The notes under the pieces: generated by a model | Told to the model about the DNA's origin: nothing | What the model saw: only the letters and a program-made list of their open reading frames with translations | Databases searched by the model: none | Assembly: GCF_001650495.1 (NCBI RefSeq) | Contig: NZ_LWCS01000065.1 | Span: 62,001-126,000 of the forward strand | Length of the DNA: 64,000 bases | Source of the DNA: Mycolicibacterium iranicum | GTDB lineage: Bacteria; Actinomycetota; Actinomycetes; Mycobacteriales; Mycobacteriaceae | Direction of reading: 5' to 3' | Made by a program: the position numbers and the translations under genes | Shown here: positions 1 through 10,290 of the stretch, piece by piece | Layout of the letters: the number at the start of each line of letters is the position of its first letter | How positions within the stretch are numbered: position 1 is the stretch's first letter

Positions 1-2
1 TC

Positions 3-1337
3 AAATCGTTCGCCTATGCCGGGGTCGCGACGGTCGCGTTCGCCGCGGCCGCCGCAGTCGTCATCACGCCTGCGGCCCTGGTCCTGCTGGGCGACCGCCT
101 CGATTCGTTCGACGTCCGCAAGCTGACGCGCCGCATCCTGCGCCGGCCCGAGCCGCAGCCGGTGCCTGTCGAGCAACGCTTCTGGTATCGCTGCGCGACG
201 TCGGTGATGCGCCGTGCTCTGCCGTTGGGCGTGGTCGTCGTCGTGCTGCTGCTCGTGCTCGGCGCACCGTTTCTGGGGGTCAGGTGGGGCTTCCCCGATG
301 ACCGCGTACTGCCGCAGTCCGCGTCGGCGCATCAGGTCGGCGACCAGTTGCGCACCGAGTTCGCCGACAACACCGACACCAACGTCACGATCGTCGTCCC
401 GGACGGCGCCGGCCTGAACCCGGCCGATCTCACCACCTACGCCATGGAGCTGTCCCGCGTGCCCGACGTTCCGTCGGTCTCCGCTCCGACGGGGACGTTC
501 GTCGACGGCGCCAAAGCGGGTCCGCCGTCGGCGCCGACGGGCGAGAGGGACGGCAGCACCTTCCTGACCGTGACCAGTTCCGCCCCGCTGTTCTCCGACG
601 CCTCGGAGACCCAGCTCGACCGACTGCACGCCGTCGAGGGTCCGGGCGGGCGTGACGTCCAGATGACAGGCACGGCGCAGATCAACCGCGACAGCGTCGA
701 TGCGATCACCAACAAGTTGCCGCTGGTGCTCGGCCTCATCGCCGTGATCATGTTCGCATTGCTGTTCCTGCTGACCGGCAGCGTCGTCGTGCCGTTGAAA
801 GCGCTTGTGCTGAACATGCTTTCGCTGACCGCCGCGTTCGGTGCACTGGTGTGGATCTTCCAGGACGGACATCTCTCCGGCCTCGGCACCACCCCGACGG
901 GCACGCTCGTCGCGAACATGCCGGTGCTGCTGTTCTGCATCGCGTTCGGTCTGTCGATGGACTATGAAGTATTCCTCGTCGCGCGGATCCGCGAATTCGT
1001 GCTGGACGGCCACGAGAACGACGAAGCGGTGGCCCTGGGCATCGCCCACACCGGACGCATCATCACCGCCGCCGCTCTGATCATGTCGATTTCCTTCGCG
1101 GCGCTGATCGCGGCGAACGTGTCCTTCATGCGGATGTTCGGGCTCGGCCTCACGTTGGCCGTCCTCGTCGACGCCACGTTGGTCCGGATGGTCCTCGTTC
1201 CGGCGTTCATGCATCTGATGGGCAGCGTGAACTGGTGGGCCCCGACCTTTCTCAAACGCATACACGAACGCCTCGGCTTCAGTGAAGAACCGGCGGCGAA
1301 AACCGACAGCACAAAGACGGAACAGGTCAGCACATGA
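3..1337 (+). CDS. MMPL-family transporter, C-terminal part (5' end outside window)
   Basis: The reading frame is open from the first bases of the window, so the gene starts upstream and about 444 C-terminal residues are seen. The visible part opens with a hydrophobic helix, then a polar linker, another helix, an extracytoplasmic porter-like domain rich in T/S/D, and a block of five hydrophobic segments. The motif GLSMDYEVFLVARIRE is the usual MMPL/RND signature, with the membrane Asp-Tyr pair thought to carry protons. MMPL proteins export lipids or polyketides across the inner membrane. The stop overlaps the ATG of the type III polyketide synthase by four bases, so it is probably cotranslated and exports the product of that pathway. 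The substrate is inferred from context only. Confidence 0.88.
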   Translation, partial: KSFAYAGVATVAFAAAAAVVITPAALVLLGDRLDSFDVRKLTRRILRRPEPQPVPVEQRFWYRCATSVMRRALPLGVVVVVLLLVLGAPFLGVRWGFPDDRVLPQSASAHQVGDQLRTEFADNTDTNVTIVVPDGAGLNPADLTTYAMELSRVPDVPSVSAPTGTFVDGAKAGPPSAPTGERDGSTFLTVTSSAPLFSDASETQLDRLHAVEGPGGRDVQMTGTAQINRDSVDAITNKLPLVLGLIAVIMFALLFLLTGSVVVPLKALVLNMLSLTAAFGALVWIFQDGHLSGLGTTPTGTLVANMPVLLFCIAFGLSMDYEVFLVARIREFVLDGHENDEAVALGIAHTGRIITAAALIMSISFAALIAANVSFMRMFGLGLTLAVLVDATLVRMVLVPAFMHLMGSVNWWAPTFLKRIHERLGFSEEPAAKTDSTKTEQVST

Positions 1338-2410
1338 GCGAGAAACCGATCAGTGTCATCGCAGCGGTGCAAGGCGCACTTCCGCCGCACCGATACACCC
1401 AGGACGAGATCACCGAGGCGTTCCTGGCAGTCCCCGCTTTTCGAGGCGTCGAGGATCTGCTTCGCGGGCTGCACAAGAACGCCAAGGTCAACGCGCGCCA
1501 TCTGGTCCTGCCGTTGGAGCGCTACACCGAACTGCTCGACTTCGGCGACGCCAACGACCTCTACATCGAGCATGCGGTCGATCTCGCCTGCGAGGCACTG
1601 GTGGCCACACTCGACGAATCCGGGCTCAAGCCAACCGATCTCGACATGATCATGTCGACGACGGTCACCGGTATCGCCGTCCCGTCGCTGGACGCGCGCA
1701 TCGCCACGCGGCTGGGACTGCGGCCCGACGTGCGCCGGGTGCCACTGTTCGGGCTCGGCTGCGTCGCGGGCGCGGCAGGCATCGCCCGCATGCACGACTA
1801 TCTCAGAGGAGCGCCCGACCACATCGCCGCGCTGGTGTCGGTGGAGCTGTGTTCACTCACCCGCCCTGCACTCACCCCGACCATCGGCAGCCTGGTGGGT
1901 AGCGCGTTGTTCGGTGACGGCGCGGCCGCGGTCATCGCCGCGGGCGCCCATCGCGCCGGCGCGATCGACGCGGCCGGACCCGCGGTGCTCGACACGCGCA
2001 GCCGGATGTACCCCGACTCGCTCGACATCATGGGCTGGACGGTGAACCGCAACGGGTTTCAGCTCGTCCTGTCCCCGGAACTGCCCGAGCTCATCATGCG
2101 CTATCTGCCCGACGACATGGCCGGCTTCCTCGGCGAGCACGCCCTGGGCGTCGGCGACATCGCGACGTGGGTCTCCCATCCCGGCGGGCCCAAAGTCCTG
2201 GAGGCCATCGCGGGGGCTCTCGACCTCGTCGACGACGCCCTCGAGCTGTCCTGGCGCTCGCTGGCCGAGGTGGGCAACATGTCGTCGTCGTCGGTGCTGC
2301 ACATCTTCCGCGACACGATCGCCAAGCGGCCGGCTGCCGGCCGGCCCGGTCTGTTGATGGCGATGGGTCCTGGCTTCTGCTCGGAACTCGTCCTGTTGCG
2401 CTGGCAGTGA
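1334..2410 (+). CDS. Type III polyketide synthase (chalcone synthase-like)
   Basis: At 358 residues it has the usual length of bacterial type III polyketide synthases. These homodimeric enzymes extend an acyl-CoA starter with malonyl-CoA and cyclise the chain. The catalytic triad is visible: Cys143 in GLGCVAGAAG, His282 in SHPGGPK and Asn315 in GNMSSSS. The ATG overlaps the stop of the upstream MMPL gene (ATGA), and a methyltransferase-like gene starts one base after its own stop. The synthase, methyltransferase and FAD hydroxylase order matches srsABC of Streptomyces griseus, which makes methylated phenolic lipid quinones. Polyketide quinones have also been reported from mycobacterial type III synthases. 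An alkylresorcinol or alkylpyrone product is an inference. Confidence 0.93.
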   Translation: MSEKPISVIAAVQGALPPHRYTQDEITEAFLAVPAFRGVEDLLRGLHKNAKVNARHLVLPLERYTELLDFGDANDLYIEHAVDLACEALVATLDESGLKPTDLDMIMSTTVTGIAVPSLDARIATRLGLRPDVRRVPLFGLGCVAGAAGIARMHDYLRGAPDHIAALVSVELCSLTRPALTPTIGSLVGSALFGDGAAAVIAAGAHRAGAIDAAGPAVLDTRSRMYPDSLDIMGWTVNRNGFQLVLSPELPELIMRYLPDDMAGFLGEHALGVGDIATWVSHPGGPKVLEAIAGALDLVDDALELSWRSLAEVGNMSSSSVLHIFRDTIAKRPAAGRPGLLMAMGPGFCSELVLLRWQ

Positions 2411-2411
2411 C

Positions 2412-2927
2412 ATGCTGGCGTATACGGTTCTGATCGCCGCGGTCGCGGTTGAGCGAGTCGCCGAACTGGTTGTCTCCCAGCGCAACGTGAAGTGGAGCAA
2501 GGCGCGCGGCGGCGTGGAGTTCGGCCTGTCGCACTATCCCGTCATGGTGGTTCTGCATACCGGCCTGCTGGTGGGCTGCCTCTACGAGGCCTCCCACCGG
2601 GAATTCATCCCGCTGCTGGGCTGGTCGATGTTCGTCGTCGCCGTGGCCGCGCAGGCCCTGCGCTGGTGGTGCATCACGACGCTGGGGCACCAGTGGAACA
2701 CCAGGGTCGTGGTGGTTCCCGACGCCCGGCGCGTCACCGGCGGGCCGTACCGGTTCATGTCGCATCCCAACTACGTCGCGGTCGTCATCGAAGGCATCGC
2801 GCTGCCCCTGGTGCACACAGCCTGGATCACCGCGGTGGTGTTCACCGTGCTCAACGCGCTGCTGCTGTGGGTGCGAATCTCGGTGGAGAACAGGGCGCTC
2901 CAGTCGCTGACGGCTGCCCCGACATGA
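2412..2927 (+). CDS. Isoprenylcysteine carboxyl methyltransferase-like membrane protein
   Basis: This 171-residue protein has several hydrophobic segments. Its C-terminal half carries the ICMT-like cofactor region: LGHQWNTRV, then GPYRFMSHPNYVAV, where the Arg-His-Pro-x-Tyr pattern contacts S-adenosylmethionine in this family. In srs-type clusters the equivalent enzyme O-methylates the polyketide ring, so that is the likely job here, at the membrane, rather than prenyl-cysteine methylation. It starts one base after the polyketide synthase stop. Its TGA overlaps an ATG at 2924 that opens an eight-codon mini-frame leading to the FAD hydroxylase. Confidence 0.85.
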   Translation: MLAYTVLIAAVAVERVAELVVSQRNVKWSKARGGVEFGLSHYPVMVVLHTGLLVGCLYEASHREFIPLLGWSMFVVAVAAQALRWWCITTLGHQWNTRVVVVPDARRVTGGPYRFMSHPNYVAVVIEGIALPLVHTAWITAVVFTVLNALLLWVRISVENRALQSLTAAPT

Positions 2928-2969
2928 TCGACCTGGCGGTCGCGCGATGATCGACCTGGTGGTTGCCGG
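2924..2969 (+). repeat. 23-bp imperfect tandem duplication spanning a start region, with an 8-codon mini-ORF
   Basis: Bases 2924-2946 and 2947-2969 are two adjacent 23-base copies. The first 13 bases are identical and 19 of 23 match overall. Copy 1 begins with an ATG that overlaps the methyltransferase stop (ATGA). It opens a frame of eight codons (MIDLAVAR) ending at TGA 2948-2950. That TGA overlaps the ATG at 2947, which begins copy 2 and the real hydroxylase gene (MIDLVVAGGG). The arrangement looks like a duplicated start site that left a translational relay between the two genes. Confidence 0.8.
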
Positions 2970-3960
2970 GGGCGGGCCCGCTGGGCTCGCCACCGCCATC
3001 CACGCCGCCCGCGCCGGCCTGGAGACGGTCGTGATCGAAAAGCGCCCCGGACCGATCGACAAGGCCTGCGGGGAGGGCCTGATGCCGCACGCGGTCCACC
3101 AGCTCGCCCTCCTGGGTGCCCAGCCCGCGGGCAGACCGTTCAAGGGCATCTCGTATTTCGACGAAAAGCATGCCGTCACAGCACACTTCGGCAACGGAGA
3201 TGGTTTCGGGGTGCGGCGCAAGACGCTGCATGCCGCCTTGCTCACGGAGGCGGACCGAGCCGGCGTGAAGCTGGTGCACGACACCGTCGGCCCGCTCACC
3301 CAGGACGCGGATTCGGTCACGGTGAACGAGATCCGGGCCCGCTATCTGGCGGCGGCCGACGGGCTGCACTCCCCCATCCGGACGGCGCTCGGCCTTGGGG
3401 TGTCACCGGGCGGGACCAAACGCTGGGGCATCAAACGGCACATCGCGGTGGCACCGTGGAGCGACTTCGTCGAGGTGTACTGGTCCGATCACGCCGAGGC
3501 CTACATCACGCCGGTCGCCGACGACTGTGTCGGCATCGCGATCCTGACGTCGCGGCAGGGGCGTTTCGACCAGCACCTGGCCGCATTCCCGGCAGTGCGC
3601 GAACGCATCGACGGGTTCCCCCGGGAACCGGACCGCGCGGCGGGCCCGCTGCGTCAGCGGGTCCGCAGCCGCGTCGCGGGCCGTGTCATGCTGGTCGGCG
3701 ATGCGGCCGGCTACGTCGACGCGCTCACCGGTGAGGGACTCGGCTTGTCGTTTGCTGCGTCGAAACTGCTCGTCGACAGCGTGATCGCCGACCGTCCCGG
3801 CGACTACGAGCGGCAATGGCGCAAGGTCACCCGCCGCTACCGGCTGCTGACGGCGGGCCTGCTGCATGCCGGCACGTCGCCGCTGCGGTCACTCATCGTG
3901 CCCGCTGCCGCCAGCCTCCCTCGGGTGTTCCGCGGCGTGGTGAACCTCCTCGCCGATTAG
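2947..3960 (+). CDS. FAD-dependent monooxygenase/hydroxylase (SrsC/geranylgeranyl-reductase-like)
   Basis: This 337-residue flavoprotein has an N-terminal Rossmann motif (GGGPAGLA, residues 8-15), an acidic beta-2 end (VIEK), a middle DGLHSPIR segment and a late FAD-ribityl motif VGDAAGYVDALTGEG. These fit the PHBH/geranylgeranyl-reductase superfamily. As the fourth gene of the polyketide operon its likely role is to hydroxylate the resorcinol ring so that it can oxidise to a quinone, as SrsC does. Translation probably depends on the duplicated start region just upstream. Its last 72 bases overlap, tail to tail, the end of the diguanylate cyclase gene on the other strand. Confidence 0.87.
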   Translation: MIDLVVAGGGPAGLATAIHAARAGLETVVIEKRPGPIDKACGEGLMPHAVHQLALLGAQPAGRPFKGISYFDEKHAVTAHFGNGDGFGVRRKTLHAALLTEADRAGVKLVHDTVGPLTQDADSVTVNEIRARYLAAADGLHSPIRTALGLGVSPGGTKRWGIKRHIAVAPWSDFVEVYWSDHAEAYITPVADDCVGIAILTSRQGRFDQHLAAFPAVRERIDGFPREPDRAAGPLRQRVRSRVAGRVMLVGDAAGYVDALTGEGLGLSFAASKLLVDSVIADRPGDYERQWRKVTRRYRLLTAGLLHAGTSPLRSLIVPAAASLPRVFRGVVNLLAD

Positions 3961-5862
3961 GACCGGACACCCGTCCTTGCCGTAGATCGAGATCGCGTTG
4001 CGGCCGTTGGACTTTGCCACGTAGAGCGCCTTGTCGGCGCGATCGAGTAGTTCGGCGACCGCGGTGTCGGCGTCCGAGCCCGTGGTGTGCCAGGGGCGCA
4101 TCGTTGCGACGCCCGCGCTGATCGTCACCATCCCGGAGTCCGTTCCCAGGTGCGGAATCTCGAGGGCGCGGATCGCGGCGGCCAGTCCGTCGGCGAATTG
4201 TTGCGGACTGTCGCATCCGGACAGCACGACGGCGAATTCCTCGCCGCCGTAGCGTGCGGGTACGCACCGGCGCGGGTCGGCGAGGTTTTTCAGCACGTGG
4301 GCGATCTGGCGCAGACATTCGTCACCGGCCTGGTGGCCGTAGAGGTCGTTGAACGACTTGAAGTGATCGAGATCGATGAACAGCGCCGTGACCTGCTCGC
4401 CGTCGCCGCTGGCGCGCTCCCAGATCTCGGCGGCCCGCACCGCAAGACCGCGCCTGTTGGCCAGGCCCGTCAGCGGGTCGGTGTTGGCCATGTCGGTCAG
4501 CGAATCCTGCACTTCGCGTTCCAGCGTCACGTCGCGCAGCACCGCTGCGGTCAGTCCGTCGGCGGTGCGCCGGCTGTGCACGATGTACCAACCCCAGGTG
4601 CCGTCCCGTTTGCGGATGCGGAACGGGTTCGACGGTCCGGCGGCGCCTGATTCTGGGAAGTCGGCGCGGCTGGCCCGATCGTCGGGGTGGACCTGTTCCA
4701 GCCACGCCTCCTTGTCGATGCGGCCCTCGGGGAGGTCGAGGATCTCGTGGCCGGGGGTGGCCCGGCGCAGCAGGTTGCCCTCGGCGTCGACGAGGATCAC
4801 CACGTCCCCGGTGAGCTCGGCGACCAGTTCGTAGGCCTTGTAGCTCGCGTTGTCCAGTGCCGCGAGCCGCATGCGGTCCTCGAGCGCGGCCGCGACCATG
4901 ACGACCATCGTGAACGCCCCGAGCACGAACACCTGGGCGGAGATCATCGCCTGCCCCGGGCTGTCCAGCGACGCGGCGAAGGGCCCGTAGCCGGCGAAGG
5001 TGCTGCCGAGGATGAACCCCGACCCCACCGCCATCTCGGCGAAGGCCGACGCGATGCCGGAGCGGATCAGCACCAGCAGCGCGGGCAGCACGGTCAGGAA
5101 CACCAGAACGAAGCTCGACTTGGTCGCCGACGCGGCGCACAGCCCGACGGTCAGCGCCGTCATCGCCCCAAACCAGAGCACCTCGCGCCAGCTGTGCCTG
5201 CGCCGGTAGTGGTCCCAGCGCAGCATCAGCGGAACGAGGAATGCGATACCGACGGCTTCCGTGAGGTACCAGGCCATCGCGGCGTACACCAGTGACGAGG
5301 CGGTGGTCGCGATCTCGCCGTTCCAGATGAGGCTCGCGATACCGATGGGACTACCCAGCAGAGGTGCGAGGAGGACGCCGTAGAGCAGGAACCGCCGCCA
5401 GCTGAGCAGCGAGTCGCTGCGGCCGCTCACCCAGTCCTGGTCGCGGTGCAGCATGACGGCGGCGAACGCGACCGTGGTCATCGTCGACAGGACCCCGACT
5501 TCGGGCGACAGGTCGAGCAGGAAACGGACGGGCAGGATCTGGATGGCGGCGAACGACGCCAAGTAGACGGGCCAGTGTCTGCGCGGGGAGGTCAGCAGCG
5601 CGACGAGCTGCGGCGCGACGGCGGGCCACACCATCGCATACGACCAGCTGTCCACGTAGACGAGGCCGCGGACCGCGATGCACAGTGCTCCGACGACGAA
5701 GGTCCAGGCGATCAGCCGGATAGGCGGAGGAGCCATGTCTGCGGCGACTGCGCGCAGCGCAGCACCGCGGTCCCTACCGATCGCCATTCGGATAGTCAAC
5801 AACGTCAATATTCTTCTCGGCAATCCCTGAGCCATCGACGCGCCGACAAACCCCGCGTTCAC
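3889..5862 (-). CDS. Membrane diguanylate cyclase: MASE1-like sensor, PAS, GGDEF
   Basis: The protein has about 657 residues from a GTG start; inner ATGs at 5835 or 5787 are possible. The first roughly 310 residues are a string of about eight to ten hydrophobic helices resembling MASE1. A PAS-like domain follows (about 335-440, with the HPDDRA and RKRDGTWGWY features), then GGDEF (about 460-640). The active-site motif is GGEEF at about 537-541 and the preceding DPLTGLANRR and FIDLDHFKSFND motifs are intact, so c-di-GMP synthesis is expected. No RxxD inhibitory site lies five residues before GGEEF. There is no EAL domain. The last 24 codons overlap the hydroxylase gene on the opposite strand. 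Confidence 0.9.
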   Translation of the reverse strand: MNAGFVGASMAQGLPRRILTLLTIRMAIGRDRGAALRAVAADMAPPPIRLIAWTFVVGALCIAVRGLVYVDSWSYAMVWPAVAPQLVALLTSPRRHWPVYLASFAAIQILPVRFLLDLSPEVGVLSTMTTVAFAAVMLHRDQDWVSGRSDSLLSWRRFLLYGVLLAPLLGSPIGIASLIWNGEIATTASSLVYAAMAWYLTEAVGIAFLVPLMLRWDHYRRRHSWREVLWFGAMTALTVGLCAASATKSSFVLVFLTVLPALLVLIRSGIASAFAEMAVGSGFILGSTFAGYGPFAASLDSPGQAMISAQVFVLGAFTMVVMVAAALEDRMRLAALDNASYKAYELVAELTGDVVILVDAEGNLLRRATPGHEILDLPEGRIDKEAWLEQVHPDDRASRADFPESGAAGPSNPFRIRKRDGTWGWYIVHSRRTADGLTAAVLRDVTLEREVQDSLTDMANTDPLTGLANRRGLAVRAAEIWERASGDGEQVTALFIDLDHFKSFNDLYGHQAGDECLRQIAHVLKNLADPRRCVPARYGGEEFAVVLSGCDSPQQFADGLAAAIRALEIPHLGTDSGMVTISAGVATMRPWHTTGSDADTAVAELLDRADKALYVAKSNGRNAISIYGKDGCPVLIGEEVHHAAEHPREAGGSGHDE

Positions 5863-5939
5863 GTCCTCGACCCCGTTCAGAAACGATGGGGCGGCACAAT
5901 GACGCGTCCGCTGTTCAGCTTCAGACCGCAGGAGACGCT

Positions 5940-8465
<2,526 letters not shown>

Positions 8466-8470
8466 ACCCC

Positions 8471-8533
8471 CGCCGAAACTGCATTCCGCGCGCCCGAAAT
8501 CGCCCACAGGCCGCGTGGAATGCAGTTTCGGCG
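8471..8533. repeat. 17-bp perfect inverted repeat between convergent glgP and marR
   Basis: The arms at 8471-8487 and 8517-8533 are perfectly complementary over 17 bases, with a 29-base GC-rich spacer. It lies between the glgP stop and the end of the marR gene. That is the place for a two-way terminator, though there is no T-tract and the spacer is long. The sequence GCATTCC in the arm recurs in other intergenic spots of the window (14516, 43700). Confidence 0.6.
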
Positions 8534-8538
8534 CTCAC

Positions 8539-8973
8539 TCATCCGTAGAGCCCACGCTCCAGCGCCCGTAGCAGTTCCAGCGCAGGGGTCAGGTCGTCGA
8601 GGCCAGAGCCGTCCAGCGCTTCGCCGAGCAGCCGCGCCCATATCGCGCGCACGCGTCCGAGATTCTCGGCGGCGAGTGCGGTCGAACGCAAGACGGCGTG
8701 ACGGCTGTCGGCGGGATCGGCGGACCGTCGCACAAGGCCCTTGCCCTCGAGGTCCCGCAGCGCGCGGCTGAGGTTGCTGCGCTGCAGACCGGTCGCGGAG
8801 GCGACGGCGCTGGGGCTGGCGTCGGGGTGGTGATCGATGTAGCGCAGCACGGTCACCTCGGTGACCGAGAGGTCGAACACGGACGGATCCGCCGTCACCT
8901 GAGCCTTGACGGCGCGGGCGACCGCCGTCACCAGGTCGGCCAGATCGGCCAGCTGTTCTGCGCGCGCTTGCAT
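8539..8973 (-). CDS. MarR-family transcriptional regulator
   Basis: This 144-residue protein has the MarR winged helix: a first helix, then a helix-turn-helix around ASPSAVASATGLQRSNLSRALRDLEGKGLV, then a wing with RRSADPADSRHAV. It is divergent from the Bcr/CflA-type exporter at 9041, and a 24-bp palindrome lies between the two starts. It is therefore very likely the local repressor of that exporter and of itself, released by a small ligand. The ligand cannot be read from the sequence. Confidence 0.92.
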   Translation of the reverse strand: MQARAEQLADLADLVTAVARAVKAQVTADPSVFDLSVTEVTVLRYIDHHPDASPSAVASATGLQRSNLSRALRDLEGKGLVRRSADPADSRHAVLRSTALAAENLGRVRAIWARLLGEALDGSGLDDLTPALELLRALERGLYG

Positions 8974-8988
8974 CCCGCCAGACTACCT

Positions 8989-9012
8989 GATAGTTATATA
9001 TTGATAACTATC
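8989..9012. promoter_or_regulatory. Probable MarR operator
   Basis: This is a perfect palindrome with 9-base arms (GATAGTTAT and ATAACTATC) around six bases, AT-rich in a GC-rich genome. It sits in the 67-base gap between the divergent marR and MFS genes, 16 bases before the marR start and 29 before the MFS start. Size and place are typical of MarR operators. Confidence 0.8.
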
Positions 9013-9040
9013 ATTTAATAACATCGTCTGGAGCTCGCCC

Positions 9041-10255
9041 ATGACCTCAGCTGTCGACGCCCGGCAGCGGCCCGACACCGCACCGCGGATCACCGTCGCG
9101 CTGCTCGTCACCCTCGCCCTGCTGTCCGCGGTGGCGCCGTTCGCCACCGACCTCTATCTGCCCGCCTTCCCGCGGATGGTCGACGACCTGCAGACGTCCC
9201 CGACGAACGTCCAGCTGACGCTGACCGCGTTCCTCGTCGGGCTGGCCGCCGGCCAGCTGATCTTCGGACCGCTGTCGGATCGCTTCGGCCGGGTCAAACC
9301 GCTCGTCATCGGTGCCGCGATCTGCGTGGCCGCGAGCGTGGTGGCAGTGCTGGCACCGACCATCGAGGTGCTGATCGCCGCCCGCCTCGCCCAGGGCCTC
9401 ACCGGGGCCGCCGGCATGGTCATCGGGCGTGCGATCATCTCCGACCTCGCGACCGGTCGGGCAGCCGCTCGCGCGTTCAGCCTGATGATGATCGTCGGCG
9501 GTGTCGCGCCGATCGCCGCGCCCCTGGCGGGCGGCTTCCTCGTCGAGCCCCTCGGTTGGCGCGGTGCGCTCGCCGTCATTCTCGCGCTCGTCGTCGCGAT
9601 GCTCGTCGCCGCGCTCGTCGTCATCCGCGAGACCCACACCGAGGAGCGCCGCGCCCGGCTGCGCGATGAGAAAGCCTCCGCCGGTTCACCTTTGCGCGAC
9701 CTGACCAGCCGAACCTATGTCGGCAACCTGCTGGCGTTCGGCTTTGCCTTCGCGGTGATGATGGCCTACATCTCGGCCTCGCCGTTCATCTATCAGACGA
9801 TGATGGGACTGTCGTCGGCTCAGTACGGAGCGATGTTCGGCGCGAACGCCTTTGGGCTGTTGTCGATGAGTGCGCTCAGCGCGCGTCTGACGAGCCGCCG
9901 CGAACCTCGCAGCATCGCGGGCATCGGGCTCGTCGCGATCCTGGCCGCCAGCCTCGCCGTGCTCGTCCTCGCGGTGACGCAGACCCCGGCCGGCTGGCTG
10001 GCGCTGCCACTGTTCGTCGCGGTTTCAGGGATGGGCCTGATCTTCGGCAACACCACCGCTCTGGCGTTGTCGGCGGCACCGCGCGCCGCGGGCTCGGCAT
10101 CCGCGGCTCTGGGCGCCACGCAGTTCCTGCTGGCGGCCGCGGTGTCCCCGCTGGTCAGTCTGGGCGGTGAGCATTCGGCGGCACCACTGGGCATCGTGAT
10201 GGCGTGCGCCGCTGCTGTCGCCTGCCTGGGCTTCGCGATCGCCCGGCCTCGCTAG
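9041..10255 (+). CDS. MFS multidrug exporter, Bcr/CflA family
   Basis: This 404-residue protein has about twelve hydrophobic segments. The N-terminal ATDLYLPAFPRMV motif in the first helix and GPLSDRFGRVKP between helices 2 and 3 are the family signatures. The start ATG follows a GGAG site. Bcr/CflA pumps use the proton gradient to expel drugs or metabolites. The divergent MarR gene and the palindrome between them suggest induction by the exported compound or a related one. Confidence 0.92.
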   Translation: MTSAVDARQRPDTAPRITVALLVTLALLSAVAPFATDLYLPAFPRMVDDLQTSPTNVQLTLTAFLVGLAAGQLIFGPLSDRFGRVKPLVIGAAICVAASVVAVLAPTIEVLIAARLAQGLTGAAGMVIGRAIISDLATGRAAARAFSLMMIVGGVAPIAAPLAGGFLVEPLGWRGALAVILALVVAMLVAALVVIRETHTEERRARLRDEKASAGSPLRDLTSRTYVGNLLAFGFAFAVMMAYISASPFIYQTMMGLSSAQYGAMFGANAFGLLSMSALSARLTSRREPRSIAGIGLVAILAASLAVLVLAVTQTPAGWLALPLFVAVSGMGLIFGNTTALALSAAPRAAGSASAALGATQFLLAAAVSPLVSLGGEHSAAPLGIVMACAAAVACLGFAIARPR

Positions 10256-10260
10256 ACATC

Positions 10261-10290
10261 CCAGGACTCGCCAGGACTCGTCAGGACTGG
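10261..10290. repeat. Three tandem copies of a 10-base unit
   Basis: The unit CCAGGACTCG is repeated three times. The third copy differs in two bases. The array starts five bases after the MFS stop and its third copy covers the last codons of the minus-strand gene ending at 10281. It may be slippage with no function. Confidence 0.75.

Noticed and set aside
10261..10290. CRISPR-like repeat
   Set aside because: The units are 10 bases and adjacent, with no spacers.
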